From Streptococcaceae bacterium ESL0729 (GTDB taxonomy: Bacteria; Bacillota; Bacilli; Lactobacillales; Streptococcaceae): a DNA stretch of 64,000 bases. Below are positions 36,002 to 46,004 of this stretch, piece by piece (position 1 is the stretch's first letter; each line of letters opens with the position of its first letter). The notes beneath the pieces were generated by a model that was not told the DNA's origin, ran no database searches, and worked only from the letters and a program-made list of their open reading frames with translations. Both the position numbers and the translations under genes were made by a program. The stretch spans positions 713,001 to 777,000 of the forward strand of contig CP113924.1 of assembly GCA_029391995.1 (NCBI GenBank). Reading direction: 5' to 3'.

Positions 36002-37273
36002 TTATTTTCTTAACAATTTACCAGCTTCAAATTTTGGTCTGAAAATCAGAAAGCCAAAGACAAGTAATATTCCGACAGCCAGAACAATTACTAGTAGGCC
36101 AAGCTCATTTGAAAGTTTATTAGAGTGAGTTGGGTAGATCAAATCGACAATCACTAAAATAAAAATTAACAGGTAGAAAGGAATTTTTAGGAAGTTAAGT
36201 CTGATATAATTTTTGTCCTGTTCCAGGGAATAACTCTTATTCATGAGATAAATTAAAGGAGCAAAAATCAGAGTAAGAATCAGAAAGGCCAGTCCAAGGG
36301 CGATTACACCATCTGAAAGCTTGGCATCTAAAATATGCCTGGTCAAAAAGAATCTCGGCTCATCGAAATTTTGAAGAATTAGAGATAGGGCTGGAACTCC
36401 CATAATAGCTGTTAAAAATTTATAAATAGGGCGGCCAACCAAAGCATCTATAAAGAGGACATAGACCGCTGAAATTAAAGCTATAAATATATAGGCAATA
36501 TTTATCAAAAGTAGGGGTTCGAAGGGAACATTAGCAAACTCCTTAGGGATTACAAGCCCTCTGCTTAGATGGGTAATGAGGGAGAGAAGGCTTATCAAAA
36601 ATAGGGGTAGGCCTACAAAGAAGACCAGTTGACCAAAGACAAGCTTATTGCGATTGCGTCCCCTTTGAACAAAGAAGAGTCCAAGATTTTTTGCTTGGTC
36701 AAAGCTTACAAGAAGTAAGAGGATGGGTGCTACTAGTAGACTATATGAGAGGATAGCTATATTGTTTAGGCTGGTATAGCCAAAGTACAAACTCTTACTA
36801 TTTCTAGTCAGGTTAAGCTCATCCTTGTCCAGGTAAAAATTATATAAAACCTTCTTATAGGCCTCATAGCTCTCAGGCAGGAAGTTGATAACATAGCTGG
36901 CCTTACTTTCATCGTCCACATTCCGCCGTGCCCTAGCAGTCCAAAGGGAAACAGATATAGGATCAAGGTAGTTGGGTCTTACATCAGCCTTAGTGGTAGT
37001 TCCTGCTGTCAAATTATCAAACCTTGCCAGAGTTTCAATACTAGCATCACCCTTACCGTTCTTGATTAAATCTTCAATTTCTGCCCTAAAATTTTGATAG
37101 TCCTCCTTGGAATAATTATTGTTAATAAGGAACTCATCAATGGCTTCCTTATCGTTGTGCCACTTCATCTGGTCTCCAATAATGCCAAATAAACCTAGGG
37201 CAACAATTATCAGACTAAGACCGATAATTAAATTTTTTCTTAGTCTCCAGTATGCAATTACAGATTTTTTCAC
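36002..37273 (-). CDS. ABC transporter membrane protein of a YtrA-type operon
   Basis: 423 residues: one N-terminal helix, a large extracytoplasmic region (about 45-165), then about eight helices, a layout seen in bacterial ABC-2-type permeases such as those of YtrBC loci. No further motif recognised. It is the last gene of GntR-ATPase-permease; substrate unknown, often linked to cell-wall antibiotic stress in relatives. Confidence 0.7.
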   Translation of the reverse strand: MKKSVIAYWRLRKNLIIGLSLIIVALGLFGIIGDQMKWHNDKEAIDEFLINNNYSKEDYQNFRAEIEDLIKNGKGDASIETLARFDNLTAGTTTKADVRPNYLDPISVSLWTARARRNVDDESKASYVINFLPESYEAYKKVLYNFYLDKDELNLTRNSKSLYFGYTSLNNIAILSYSLLVAPILLLLVSFDQAKNLGLFFVQRGRNRNKLVFGQLVFFVGLPLFLISLLSLITHLSRGLVIPKEFANVPFEPLLLINIAYIFIALISAVYVLFIDALVGRPIYKFLTAIMGVPALSLILQNFDEPRFFLTRHILDAKLSDGVIALGLAFLILTLIFAPLIYLMNKSYSLEQDKNYIRLNFLKIPFYLLIFILVIVDLIYPTHSNKLSNELGLLVIVLAVGILLVFGFLIFRPKFEAGKLLRK

Positions 37274-37291
37274 CTGATTCTCCTATCTATC

Positions 37292-38125
37292 TTACTTGCC
37301 TTGTCCCAATTCAACCCTAAAGACATCTTCTGTCGTTAGCTGTAAAACTTCAACAAACTTATAATTACTTGTATTTGAAAACATTTCATCAATCCTGTCT
37401 TCTGGAATAATAATCAGCCAAACACTTCCCCTATTATCAATTACCTGGGCAACCTCAAGAAGTTCACTTGGAAGGTTTTCCCCTTCGTAGACAAATTGGA
37501 CCTTAACATTTTCAAGTCTTTCTGGGTCATAAATTTCAATCTTTTGGTCCTTGATTAAAATAATACTGTCAGCAAGACCATCAAGCTCGCTCAAATTGTG
37601 GGTCGCGATAATGAATGTTGATGAGCCTTGATCAATGCTTGCAATCAAAAGTTCCTTAACTCGGTCCTTAATAAAAAGATCAAGACCATCAAGGGGTTCA
37701 TCCAAAAGAACATACCTTGCCTTACTTGCAATCCCGCAAGCAATGTAGATAAGAGCTTCTTGTCCCTTCGAAAAGCTAGCCACGCTCTTTTTAAGGTCTA
37801 ACTTAGACTCTTCAAGAAGTCTAAAGAAAAGTTCCCTATCAAAATCAGGCAGATAAACCTGCATAACCTTGGCTATTTCCTGAGCACAATAAGACTTCAT
37901 GAAATTTTGGCTGGGGTTAACATAGAAAACATCGTCTACAGGAACTTCGATTTTCCCACTAGTCGGAGTCATTTCACTAGAAATCAACCTCATAAGGGTC
38001 GTCTTCCCTGAGCCATTTCGTCCAACCAGGCCAATAATTTTGGCCTTAGGGATATCAAGACTAATGTCATCTAAAATCAGCCTTCCATCTATTTTTTTAC
38101 TTACCTTTTCAAGCCTCAAAGTCAT
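37292..38125 (-). CDS. ABC transporter ATP-binding protein (YtrB-like)
   Basis: 277 residues. Walker A GRNGSGKT at 35-42, Walker B YVLLDEPLDGLD, switch His in IIATHNLSELDGLAD. The signature loop is FSKGQ in place of LSGGQ, as in many single-domain YtrB/EcsA-like ATPases. Overlaps the GntR gene by 17 bases and pairs with the downstream membrane protein. Confidence 0.88.
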   Translation of the reverse strand: MTLRLEKVSKKIDGRLILDDISLDIPKAKIIGLVGRNGSGKTTLMRLISSEMTPTSGKIEVPVDDVFYVNPSQNFMKSYCAQEIAKVMQVYLPDFDRELFFRLLEESKLDLKKSVASFSKGQEALIYIACGIASKARYVLLDEPLDGLDLFIKDRVKELLIASIDQGSSTFIIATHNLSELDGLADSIILIKDQKIEIYDPERLENVKVQFVYEGENLPSELLEVAQVIDNRGSVWLIIIPEDRIDEMFSNTSNYKFVEVLQLTTEDVFRVELGQGK

Positions 38126-38465
38126 TTTGTACCTTCCTAACTAAATCATGCAGTGTATCTTCATCTATCCCAAGCTTCAAAGCCTCCAAAAGTGAATCTG
38201 AGAGACTACGAAGCTTATCCTCTTTCTCAACTTCCTTAAGTTTTAAAACATCTTCGCTGATAAATGATCCCTTGTGGGGAATGGAGATGATCACTCCCTC
38301 CCTTTCTAAAACCTGGTAACTTTTTACAATTGTGTTAGGATTGACCCGCTCCTTAATGGCCATGGCCCTAACTGAAAGAATTTGGTCACCAGGTTGAAGT
38401 ATTCCCTTGGTCACGTCAGCCTTAATTTTTTCGGCGACCTGTTCATAAATGGGTAACTTATTCAT
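38109..38465 (-). CDS. GntR family regulator (YtrA subfamily)
   Basis: 118 residues: winged HTH (IYEQVAEKIKADVTKGILQPGDQILSVR family start, then NTIVKSYQVLEREGVI) and only a short helical C-terminal tail, which defines the YtrA subfamily. Such regulators repress their own ABC operon; here a palindrome covers the promoter -10 box. Confidence 0.9.
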   Translation of the reverse strand: MNKLPIYEQVAEKIKADVTKGILQPGDQILSVRAMAIKERVNPNTIVKSYQVLEREGVIISIPHKGSFISEDVLKLKEVEKEDKLRSLSDSLLEALKLGIDEDTLHDLVRKVQNDFEA

Positions 38466-38488
38466 CTGCTCTCCTTTACCTATAATAT

Positions 38489-38524
38489 GTGTATTATTAT
38501 AAGTAATACACTAATCATTGTCAA
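38489..38524 (-). promoter_or_regulatory. YtrA-type promoter with overlapping operator
   Basis: On the - strand a consensus TTGACA (38519-38524), 17 bases, TATAAT (38496-38501). The palindrome GTGTATTA-N7-TAATACAC (38489-38511) lies across the -10 box and is the probable site of the GntR repressor. Confidence 0.85.
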
Positions 38525-38525
38525 G

Positions 38526-38557
38526 AAAAACCCACCAATTTATATTTTGGCAGGTTT
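38526..38557 (-). terminator. Terminator of the APC permease gene
   Basis: On the - strand AAACCTGCCAA and TTGGTGGGTTT pair with two wobble pairs around an 8-nt loop, then TTTT. Confidence 0.8.
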
Positions 38558-38573
38558 TTTTACTTTTTAAGAC

Positions 38574-39932
38574 CTAGTCTTTTTTAATTTTTCTGCTAAG
38601 AACAAACATCAGACTGTACCAGAAGATGGCTAGAAGGGCCGCAAATCTTGTCTCCTTCATGCTTAATAAAATAATGAAAATTCCAGCTAGAAAGGCCAAG
38701 GTTAGATAATTGGTATAAGGGGCACCAGGCATCTTGAATTTTTGTGGCCCTCTTTTAAAGTCCTCTGACTTACGATACTTAAGGTGGGTGTAAACCAGGG
38801 TCATGTAAATCCCGATAAATCCAGCTGAGGCAATTGACGTGATAATTTCAAAGGCTCCTTCAGGCAAGATGACATTTACAACCGCAGCAGACCCAATCAA
38901 AAGGGTTGAAAATAAAATGGCATTTAGGGGCAAATTATTTCGGCTAAGTTTGGCAAAGGGACTATTTGCTTTTTTATGGGTTAGGGAATAAAGCATGCGA
39001 CCTGTGGCAAAGATTCCGCTATTTAAAGATGAAGCTGCAGCAGTTAAGACAACAAAGTTAATAACTCCTGCTGCTACTGTAATCCCAATACCTGCAAAGA
39101 CCTGAACAAAGGGTGATTCATTGGCACTATAGTTGGTCCAAGGTTGGATGGACATAATGGCTACCAAAGCTCCCACATAAAAAATAAGGATTCGAATGAT
39201 AATCGAGTTGATGGCCTTAGGAATTACCTGATCTGGATCCTTAGCTTCAGCGGCCGTCGTTCCGACAAATTCAATACCCAAGAAGGCAAAGAAAACCATT
39301 TTAAAGGCCAAAAGAAGGTTGCTACCGCCGTCTGCGACAAAACCATACTTCCAAAGATTGGTAAGACTTGCGTAACCAGCTGAAGTCTTTGTGTGGGCAA
39401 CCACCATGACCGCACCGGTCACTATCATGGCCACAATGGCTACAACCTTAATCATGGAAAACCAGAACTCTGCTTCCCCAAAAGCTCCTACGGCAATAAC
39501 ATTTATACCCAAGAGGACAATCAGGAAGGCAATTTCCCAAATCCAAATGGGAACACTTGGAAACCAATATTTCATGTAGATTCCAATAGCCGTAAGCTCT
39601 GCCATGGCAATAACAATCCAGCCAATCCAGTAGGTCCAACCCATGATAAATTGTGCCCTCTTACCCAGATATTTTTCAATAAAGGCTATAAAAGTTGGTT
39701 GGTTGGTATCCGTTAAAAGAAGCTCTCCAAGGGCCCGCATCATCCAGAACATAAAAAGTCCCGTAATCATATAAATTATGATGATTGCAGGTCCTGCTGT
39801 TTGGATAGAACCTCCTGCACCCAAGAATAAACCAGTTCCTATGGTCCCACCAAGGGCAATCATCTCGACATGGCGGCCACTAAGTCCCCTTTCTAAGCTG
39901 GCCTTACCATCCTTATTACTAGTGTCTTCCAA
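38574..39932 (-). CDS. Amino acid permease (APC superfamily, AAT family)
   Basis: 452 residues, 12 hydrophobic segments. The N-terminal LSGRHVEMIALGGTIGTGLFLGAG and FLGIEFVGTTAAEAKDP blocks are hallmarks of the proton-coupled AAT family (LysP, CycA, GabP, ProY). The substrate amino acid is not clear. Start TTG with AGGA 8 bases upstream. Single gene with promoter and terminator. Confidence 0.9.
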   Translation of the reverse strand: MEDTSNKDGKASLERGLSGRHVEMIALGGTIGTGLFLGAGGSIQTAGPAIIIIYMITGLFMFWMMRALGELLLTDTNQPTFIAFIEKYLGKRAQFIMGWTYWIGWIVIAMAELTAIGIYMKYWFPSVPIWIWEIAFLIVLLGINVIAVGAFGEAEFWFSMIKVVAIVAMIVTGAVMVVAHTKTSAGYASLTNLWKYGFVADGGSNLLLAFKMVFFAFLGIEFVGTTAAEAKDPDQVIPKAINSIIIRILIFYVGALVAIMSIQPWTNYSANESPFVQVFAGIGITVAAGVINFVVLTAAASSLNSGIFATGRMLYSLTHKKANSPFAKLSRNNLPLNAILFSTLLIGSAAVVNVILPEGAFEIITSIASAGFIGIYMTLVYTHLKYRKSEDFKRGPQKFKMPGAPYTNYLTLAFLAGIFIILLSMKETRFAALLAIFWYSLMFVLSRKIKKD

Positions 39933-39992
39933 TATTTTTTCCTCACTTTCAACACTCTTTTGCAGTCAAATAATTTCGACTCTTAGGCTATT

Positions 39993-40021
39993 ATTATAAG
40001 GCAAGATTGGACAAATTACAA
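39993..40021 (-). promoter_or_regulatory. Promoter of the APC permease gene
   Basis: On the - strand TTGTAA, 17 bases, TATAAT. Confidence 0.7.
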
Positions 40022-40028
40022 ATCGCTT

Positions 40029-40059
40029 TCAAAAAAAAACAACCCCACTAAGTGGAGTT
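40029..40059 (-). terminator. alsS terminator
   Basis: On the - strand AACTCCACT and AGTGGGGTT pair around a short loop and run into a long T tract. Confidence 0.88.
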
Positions 40060-40082
40060 ATTTAAGCAATCTTTTTAAGGAT

Positions 40083-41741
40083 TTAGTAAAATTCATCTGG
40101 AAGAATGGTCTTTCCAAGGTTGATATTGTCTGAATAGTCGATAGGAATATCAATTACTACAGGGCCTGTTGATGCATCAATTGATTCTAAGACCTGGTCG
40201 AGTTCTGACTTAGATTTAACCCTAATTCCTCGGGCTCCAAATGCCTCAGCATACTTAACAAAATCAACTGGACCAAGATCAACCCCACTAGAGCGACCGT
40301 ACTTCATAATCTCTTGAAATTCAACCATGTTATAGCGGCCATCATTCCAAATCAAGTGAATGATTGGAAGTTTTAGTCTAACAGCTGTTTCAAGCTCTTG
40401 GGCAGAAAAGAGGAAGCCTCCATCTCCTGACACAGAGTAAACCTTTTGACCTGGACGGACAAGGCTTGCTGAAATGGCCCAAGGAAGGGCAACACCTAAG
40501 GTCTGCATTCCATTTGAGAAGAGCAGGTGGCGAGGACTATAGGAGCGAAACTTACGAGCCATCCAAATGTAGTGGCTACCTACGTCAACTGTGACTGTTT
40601 CCTGATCACTTACGTGTTTTTGAAGGACTGCGACCACATCTTGGGGATGAAGAATCCCTTCTTTTTCAGTAACTGATAAATCAGGAAAGTTCAAAATCTC
40701 CCTTAAATCAATCAGATAGTTTTTAGATTCTTGGGGCAAGTCATAGCCATAAATTTTTGGTGCCAACAGGTCAAGGGTACTTGCAATATCTCCAATCAAC
40801 TCCCTTTCAGGTTGGAAGTAGGTATCAATCTCAGCCAAGGTGGAATCAATGGCAATCACCCTGCTGTCAATTTCAGCATTCCAGTTGCGGGCCTCATATT
40901 CAATGGGGTCATAGCCCACAGCTATAACTAGATCAGATTTTTTAAGGAGCATGTCTCCTGGCTGATTTCTAAAGAGACCAACCCGACCAAAGAAATTTTC
41001 CTCCAAGTCTCTTGAAATAATACCAGCCCCTTGGAAGGTTTCAACAACGGGTAGGGCTACCTTAGAAAGAAGATTTCTGACTGCTTGGGTAACTCGCTCA
41101 TTTGAAGCCCCACTACCAAGTAAGAAGACTGGAAGCTTGGCTTCTTTTATCTGCTCACTTAGGTAGTCAATAAATTCTTCTGTCGCTGAACCTAAAATTG
41201 GGTCTTTAAGGGCTTTAACCGCGTCAACAGTAACTCTAGCATCAACCACATCTTGGGGAATGGATACAAAACTTGCTCCAGCCTTACCAAACTTAGCCTG
41301 ACGGTAGGCATTTGCAATGGTCTCTGATAGATTTTCAGGGTCCTGCACCTCTGCTGAATATTTGGTAATTGGCTCAAATAGGGCAGCATTATCCATACTT
41401 TGATGGGTTCGCTTTAAAAGGTCAGACCTCTTAACCTGACCACCAATGGCAAGGACTGGGTCTCCTTCGGCTGTTGCCGTAACAAGTCCTGTAGCAAGAT
41501 TACTAGCTCCAGGTCCACTCGTCGCAATAACAAGACCAGGTTCCCCTGTAATTCGGCCAATGGCTTGGGCCATGAAGGCAGCATTTTGCTCGTGGCGGGC
41601 AACAATCAGCTGAGGCCCCTTATCTTCTAGGGTGTCAAAAACCTTGTCAATCTTTGCTCCCGGGATACCAAAAACGTATTTCACATGATGATTAATGAGA
41701 CTATCGACGACTAGGTCAGCTCCAAATTTTTCTTCTAGCAT
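40083..41741 (-). CDS. alsS: Acetolactate synthase, catabolic type
   Basis: Thiamine-diphosphate enzyme that condenses two pyruvates to 2-acetolactate, the route to acetoin and diacetyl. 552 residues: N-terminal ThDP-binding domain with the catalytic Glu in [13 protein letters not shown], central domain, and C-terminal ThDP motif GDGGFLF...WNDGRYNM. The RFDFASGEW-type FAD signature of anabolic enzymes is absent. The gene is single; no alsD or small subunit lies beside it. AGGAGGAG precedes the ATG. Confidence 0.94.
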   Translation of the reverse strand: MLEEKFGADLVVDSLINHHVKYVFGIPGAKIDKVFDTLEDKGPQLIVARHEQNAAFMAQAIGRITGEPGLVIATSGPGASNLATGLVTATAEGDPVLAIGGQVKRSDLLKRTHQSMDNAALFEPITKYSAEVQDPENLSETIANAYRQAKFGKAGASFVSIPQDVVDARVTVDAVKALKDPILGSATEEFIDYLSEQIKEAKLPVFLLGSGASNERVTQAVRNLLSKVALPVVETFQGAGIISRDLEENFFGRVGLFRNQPGDMLLKKSDLVIAVGYDPIEYEARNWNAEIDSRVIAIDSTLAEIDTYFQPERELIGDIASTLDLLAPKIYGYDLPQESKNYLIDLREILNFPDLSVTEKEGILHPQDVVAVLQKHVSDQETVTVDVGSHYIWMARKFRSYSPRHLLFSNGMQTLGVALPWAISASLVRPGQKVYSVSGDGGFLFSAQELETAVRLKLPIIHLIWNDGRYNMVEFQEIMKYGRSSGVDLGPVDFVKYAEAFGARGIRVKSKSELDQVLESIDASTGPVVIDIPIDYSDNINLGKTILPDEFY

Positions 41742-41757
41742 TTTCTCCTCCTGACTT

Positions 41758-41778
41758 TTAGTGCCAGTATAGCACTAA
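41758..41778 (-). promoter_or_regulatory. alsS -10 box inside a perfect palindrome
   Basis: TTAGTGC-N7-GCACTAA (7+7+7). The central bases on the - strand contain TATACT with extended TGC, the likely -10 box, so a bound repressor would block the promoter. Confidence 0.65.
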
Positions 41779-41822
41779 TAAAAAAATAAAACTAACATTC
41801 TAACTTGTTATAAAAATACCAT

Positions 41823-42848
41823 TTAAGAATGATTCATCTCTGATTGACTTATTCGCTCCTTAAGGAAGGCTACCATGGCTTCAAAATTGGCCAAACCACT
41901 TTGATCAAGAACGAATTGATTTTCATGCTTTTGCACAGGCTCATAGTCATGGGGGTAAAATAGCTCCCTTACTTCAACCCCTAAATCCTTTAATTTTTCT
42001 GAAAAAGGAAGGGACTGGGTCTTGGTTAGGCCATCCCCATTTCCCCCACTGATAAATGTTTGAGGGAAGTCTTTATTTACATATTGATCGGGCGAACTTT
42101 CCAGGTAGAGGGGATTATTTATGTCCTTACTTCCTAGATAGGCCCAGGTAGCTGTCTTAAAGCCCCAGGAGATGATGGCTGATGAGCTTGCATCCCCCTG
42201 GGCTAAAGTCTTCATGTCATAAATCCCGCAGTAAAGAACCGTTGCCAGGAGATTTTCCCGGGCTAGGTTAGCTTTAATTCCAAGTTTGCTGGCATAGGTT
42301 TCATTGGTGATAAGGGTTGCCATCTGGGCAGAAAGTTGTGCACCAGCTGAGTCTCCTGCAAGAATAATTTTACTGCTATCAAAATGATAGCTGCTTGCTT
42401 GATCATTGATAAATTTATAGGCCGCGTTCAATTGATTGAGGGCTGTTGGATACTTCTTTTGGGGGGCTAAATCATAATTCAGGGCCACGACAGCAAATCC
42501 ACTAGCTGCAAGCATCTTAAAATAGGGACTCGTATCACTTTTATCGCCTGATATCCAGGCTCCTCCGTGGGTCCAAACAATTACTGGAAGCTTCCCTTCA
42601 AATTTAGTTGGCAGGTAAATATCCAAAAGAGACTTGGAATTTGCTGACTGATAATTTATATTTTCCTTAAGCTCTACATCAAAAGAGGGCAAGACTTGCT
42701 CCATCTCCTCCTTCTTTTTTCTGGCATCAAGGTCAAAAACTTGTCGAATGATGAAGGCCCCAGGTCTTGGTGATTGATAAAACCAGACAAAAAGTCCTAG
42801 GACAGTCAAAATAATAACCAGTAAAATTTTAAGTAATATCTTTTTCAT
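41823..42848 (-). CDS. Membrane-anchored alpha/beta hydrolase (carboxylesterase-like)
   Basis: 341 residues. N-terminal membrane anchor (about 3-24), then an esterase of the HSL/carboxylesterase type: oxyanion motif HGGAW at 94-98, nucleophile S167 in GDSAGA, and C-terminal Asp/His region (GGNGDGL, YPHDYEP). Acts outside the cytoplasmic membrane, substrate unknown. No clear terminator follows. Confidence 0.85.
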   Translation of the reverse strand: MKKILLKILLVIILTVLGLFVWFYQSPRPGAFIIRQVFDLDARKKKEEMEQVLPSFDVELKENINYQSANSKSLLDIYLPTKFEGKLPVIVWTHGGAWISGDKSDTSPYFKMLAASGFAVVALNYDLAPQKKYPTALNQLNAAYKFINDQASSYHFDSSKIILAGDSAGAQLSAQMATLITNETYASKLGIKANLARENLLATVLYCGIYDMKTLAQGDASSSAIISWGFKTATWAYLGSKDINNPLYLESSPDQYVNKDFPQTFISGGNGDGLTKTQSLPFSEKLKDLGVEVRELFYPHDYEPVQKHENQFVLDQSGLANFEAMVAFLKERISQSEMNHS

Positions 42849-42935
42849 TTAATCTCCTTGAAAGCACTTTCTCTTTTTTATGATATCATTTTCACAGCTT
42901 GATTCCTATTTTTAACTAATGGCTAGTAATTTTTA

Positions 42936-42964
42936 AATAAAAAAACCTCCCCAGGGAGGTTTTT
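42936..42964 (-). terminator. Terminator of the AI-2E/TPR operon
   Basis: On the - strand AAAACCTCCC-TG-GGGAGGTTTT followed by TTT; 10-bp stem. Confidence 0.9.
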
Positions 42965-42977
42965 ATGCTTACGACTA

Positions 42978-44234
42978 TTAATACCAATCTTGATCAAAAT
43001 CAGCCAAAAGGGCCTGCATTTTTTCATCATCTGGTACAAGTTTAAGGTAGGCTTCAAGTTGATTTTTAAAGTCATTATGACGACCCACCCTCTTTAAGAG
43101 CTCCATATAGTCGAGTAGGAAATCAGGATTGTTTGAGAGGTATTGCTTGAGATTATCAAATATCTCCTCAGCCTCATCCTCCTCATCAAGCTCCAAGTGT
43201 GCCTTAGCGAAATTCCATGAGCTTAAAAGGTGTTCTTCATCCAACAAACTCTTTAGATTTAAAACAGCCTGATAGTCTTCTTGGTCAAGGTAGAGATTAC
43301 TTAAAAGAAAGACTGTTTCATCATGCATGTCCGCAAAATCAAGGGCTTGAATCAGATATTTTTCGGCATCATTAAAATCATGGAGCTGGAAGGAAAGTTT
43401 TGACAAAAGATGAAGGAGGGGGACATCTTGATTGTTCTTTTTAAGGCCTTCAAGGGCAATCGACTTGGCTTCCTTATAATCACCTTCTTTGTCCAAAACT
43501 TGAGCATAAAGGTAATTATAGCCATGAAAATCAGGATTTAAAAGATCAAGTTGCTTAAAGTAGGCAATTGATCTTTTATTTTCTCCAAGTTCCATGTTGA
43601 TATTTGCCAGCTCAAAAAGAACATTGTCATCATGGAAGAGGTCAAGAGACTTTTCAAGGTATTCTAGGGATAACTCAAACTTGCCAAGGCTTGCATAGGC
43701 TGTTCCTATCCTTTGATAGATGGAAATTTTAGTGGCCTGGTAGATTTCTTCCACATCAAGTTTTACATAAGTATCAATGGCAGCCTTAAAGTTTCCTTGG
43801 CTATATAAAAGCTCAGCCAGGGCAAAATTGACAAGAGGCGTGTCTGAAAGCCTCTGTGCCTCCTTAAGTTTTTCAAGGGCTGCCTCGTAAAAACCTTCCA
43901 TTTGGTAAAGGTCAGCAGTCTCAACCAAGGCTGCCAGATAATTCTCATCATCTTCTGGAATTTCTGCCAAATACTCATAAGCCTTATCAAAATCCCCATC
44001 ATCTGCTGCCATGCTGGCCAGATTGATGTAAATTCCTGTATCATCTGAGCTGCTACTTATAAGCTTGTCGTAAACCCTGCGACTTTCCTCCTGAAAACCC
44101 ATATATTCAAGGTACTCAGCCAAATCAACCAGGATTTCTCGGTCGTCAAATTTTAAGGCCTGACTTAAAAGCTCACTAGCTAAATCAAGGTCTTGGCCGT
44201 GCAAGGCCTCAATCATTTGTTCTGCATAAGACAT
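42978..44234 (-). CDS. Tetratricopeptide repeat protein
   Basis: 418 residues made of about ten TPR-like helical pairs from the N-terminus on (for example AEYLEYMGFQEESRRVYDKL, ANINMELGENKRSIAYFKQL). Highly acidic, no membrane segment. A scaffold or protein-interaction role is likely; partner unknown. Two bases separate it from the upstream AI-2E-family gene. Confidence 0.88.
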   Translation of the reverse strand: MSYAEQMIEALHGQDLDLASELLSQALKFDDREILVDLAEYLEYMGFQEESRRVYDKLISSSSDDTGIYINLASMAADDGDFDKAYEYLAEIPEDDENYLAALVETADLYQMEGFYEAALEKLKEAQRLSDTPLVNFALAELLYSQGNFKAAIDTYVKLDVEEIYQATKISIYQRIGTAYASLGKFELSLEYLEKSLDLFHDDNVLFELANINMELGENKRSIAYFKQLDLLNPDFHGYNYLYAQVLDKEGDYKEAKSIALEGLKKNNQDVPLLHLLSKLSFQLHDFNDAEKYLIQALDFADMHDETVFLLSNLYLDQEDYQAVLNLKSLLDEEHLLSSWNFAKAHLELDEEDEAEEIFDNLKQYLSNNPDFLLDYMELLKRVGRHNDFKNQLEAYLKLVPDDEKMQALLADFDQDWY

Positions 44235-44236
44235 TC

Positions 44237-45430
44237 TTACTTGTCCTCCTTACTTTTTAAATCCTTTATTTCAACCTCAACAGTAAGCTCCAAGGGCTTA
44301 CTATAAAGGCCTGAAACCCTACGATACCAGGTATAAAAATAAGATATAATAACCTTGATTGATGCGTAAACAGGTATCCCTAAAAGCACCCCCCAAAGGC
44401 CCAATAATTTTCCTGATGTCAAGAGAACAATCAGAACAGTTACCGGATGAATCTTAAGCTTGTTACCGAGGACTAAAGGTGATATTAAATGCCCCTCGAT
44501 AAATTGTTCAAGGGCAAAGCAGACTAAAACCTTGACAATCATAATGGGACCCGTTGCTGAAGCGACTAAAAGTGCTGTCAAAAGGGCTACAAATGACCCC
44601 AAGTAAGGAATTAGATTTAAAAATCCAGCCACTACACCGATGGTTATCCCGTACCTAAGCCCAATAATTGAGAATAAGATACTCAAGGTTACAGCTACAG
44701 AAAAGGCTACAATGACCTGTCCCCTGACATAGTTAGAGAGGGTATTGTTGACATCAACCAAGATTTCAGCTGTCTGATGGCGGATTTTGTCAGGTAAAAA
44801 TTTGGTAACATAGCCCTTTAATTTTCGACCATCACGTAGGAGGTAAAATAGGATAAAAGGCATGATGGCTATTGAGACAAAGACGCTGGTTGCCGTTGAA
44901 ACAAAGCCTGTAACGCTACTTACAGCAGTTCGTGAGATATCTCTTGAAGCCTCAATTAATTTACTGGCTGTATTATTTATGAATTCTTCAATCTGCGGCC
45001 GGTACTGCTCAAAAAGAGGTTGCTTGATAAGCTCACTAATCCTTTTTTGACCGCTACTTACATAATTAGGAATATTAACTAAAAAACTCTGAACATGGTC
45101 AATAAGGCTTGGGATAAAGACAGCCAAAGAAAAAATGATAAGACCAATCAAGAAGAGGAAGAGAAAAATAATTGAAATGGATCTTGAGATTCCTTTTTTC
45201 TCCAGCCAGTCAACGACTGGATTTAAAATATAGTAAAATATCGAGGCTAGGACGATTGGAAGCAAGATAACTCCCAAAAATTCTAGGATGGGCTCGAAGA
45301 TAAAACCAAGCTTACTGATTAAGAAAAGATTAATTAGCAGTAAAAGCGAGACTACAAGGGTTGTTGTAACCCGGTTATTGATGAAAAGTTTATAGAACCA
45401 GGAAGTTCTAAAGGACCTGTTTTGATTCAT
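44237..45430 (-). CDS. AI-2E family transporter
   Basis: 397 residues with seven to eight membrane helices and the family blocks LASIFYYILNPVVDWLEKKG, FLNLIPYLGSFVAL and LLGIPVYASIKV. These proteins export small solutes (autoinducer-2, sodium/proton exchange in some members); the substrate here is open. Operon with the TPR gene. Confidence 0.9.
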   Translation of the reverse strand: MNQNRSFRTSWFYKLFINNRVTTTLVVSLLLLINLFLISKLGFIFEPILEFLGVILLPIVLASIFYYILNPVVDWLEKKGISRSISIIFLFLFLIGLIIFSLAVFIPSLIDHVQSFLVNIPNYVSSGQKRISELIKQPLFEQYRPQIEEFINNTASKLIEASRDISRTAVSSVTGFVSTATSVFVSIAIMPFILFYLLRDGRKLKGYVTKFLPDKIRHQTAEILVDVNNTLSNYVRGQVIVAFSVAVTLSILFSIIGLRYGITIGVVAGFLNLIPYLGSFVALLTALLVASATGPIMIVKVLVCFALEQFIEGHLISPLVLGNKLKIHPVTVLIVLLTSGKLLGLWGVLLGIPVYASIKVIISYFYTWYRRVSGLYSKPLELTVEVEIKDLKSKEDK

Positions 45431-45512
45431 TCATGTACCTACAATTCTTTTGATTTGTCCTTAAATTATACCACATTCTGGAGGTAAAGCTAAAATGTCA
45501 GAATCTTTTAAA

Positions 45513-45534
45513 CAAAAAAAGACCTAAGGTCTTT
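45513..45534 (-). terminator. Terminator of the small membrane protein gene
   Basis: AAAGACC-TTA-GGTCTTT type hairpin on the - strand followed by TTTT. Confidence 0.8.
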
Positions 45535-45535
45535 A

Positions 45536-45853
45536 TTAATTGATCTTTATTAATTTTTTTACAAGAAGATCAAAGCGGGGATTGGGTGAAAAAAGGCTGG
45601 GTAGGAATAAAAGATTATAAAATAGACCAAGCTTAAAGTTTGTTAGATAGGCACAAATAAATACTAATAAACAAGTAACCCAAAAGAATATCACCTTAAA
45701 AATATCAGCCTTAATCCTTATTTTAGGCAGGTAAAAAAGATTTGCTACCAGTAAAATTATCAAAAAATACCAGTAGGGAATAAGGTCTGAAAACTCCAAA
45801 AGACCAATAAAAAATATGAAATTTAACCACAGGTACTTACTTAAAAAACTCAT
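45536..45853 (-). CDS. Small membrane protein, unknown function
   Basis: 105 residues with three hydrophobic segments (about 8-25, 28-45, 55-75) and a basic C-terminal tail. Has its own terminator. I recognise no family. Confidence 0.65.
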   Translation of the reverse strand: MSFLSKYLWLNFIFFIGLLEFSDLIPYWYFLIILLVANLFYLPKIRIKADIFKVIFFWVTCLLVFICAYLTNFKLGLFYNLLFLPSLFSPNPRFDLLVKKLIKIN

Positions 45854-46004
45854 CTACTCCTCCTTGAAAAAACAACCTATGCTACCAGTCTACTCTTTTT
45901 GGGCAATCTTTCAAGCTTGAACTAAGGGTCATATAGTTTGAAATCATAAATTTTTTTAAAATATGCTATGATAAAGATAAATAAATCACAGAAGGGGTAA
46001 TTTT

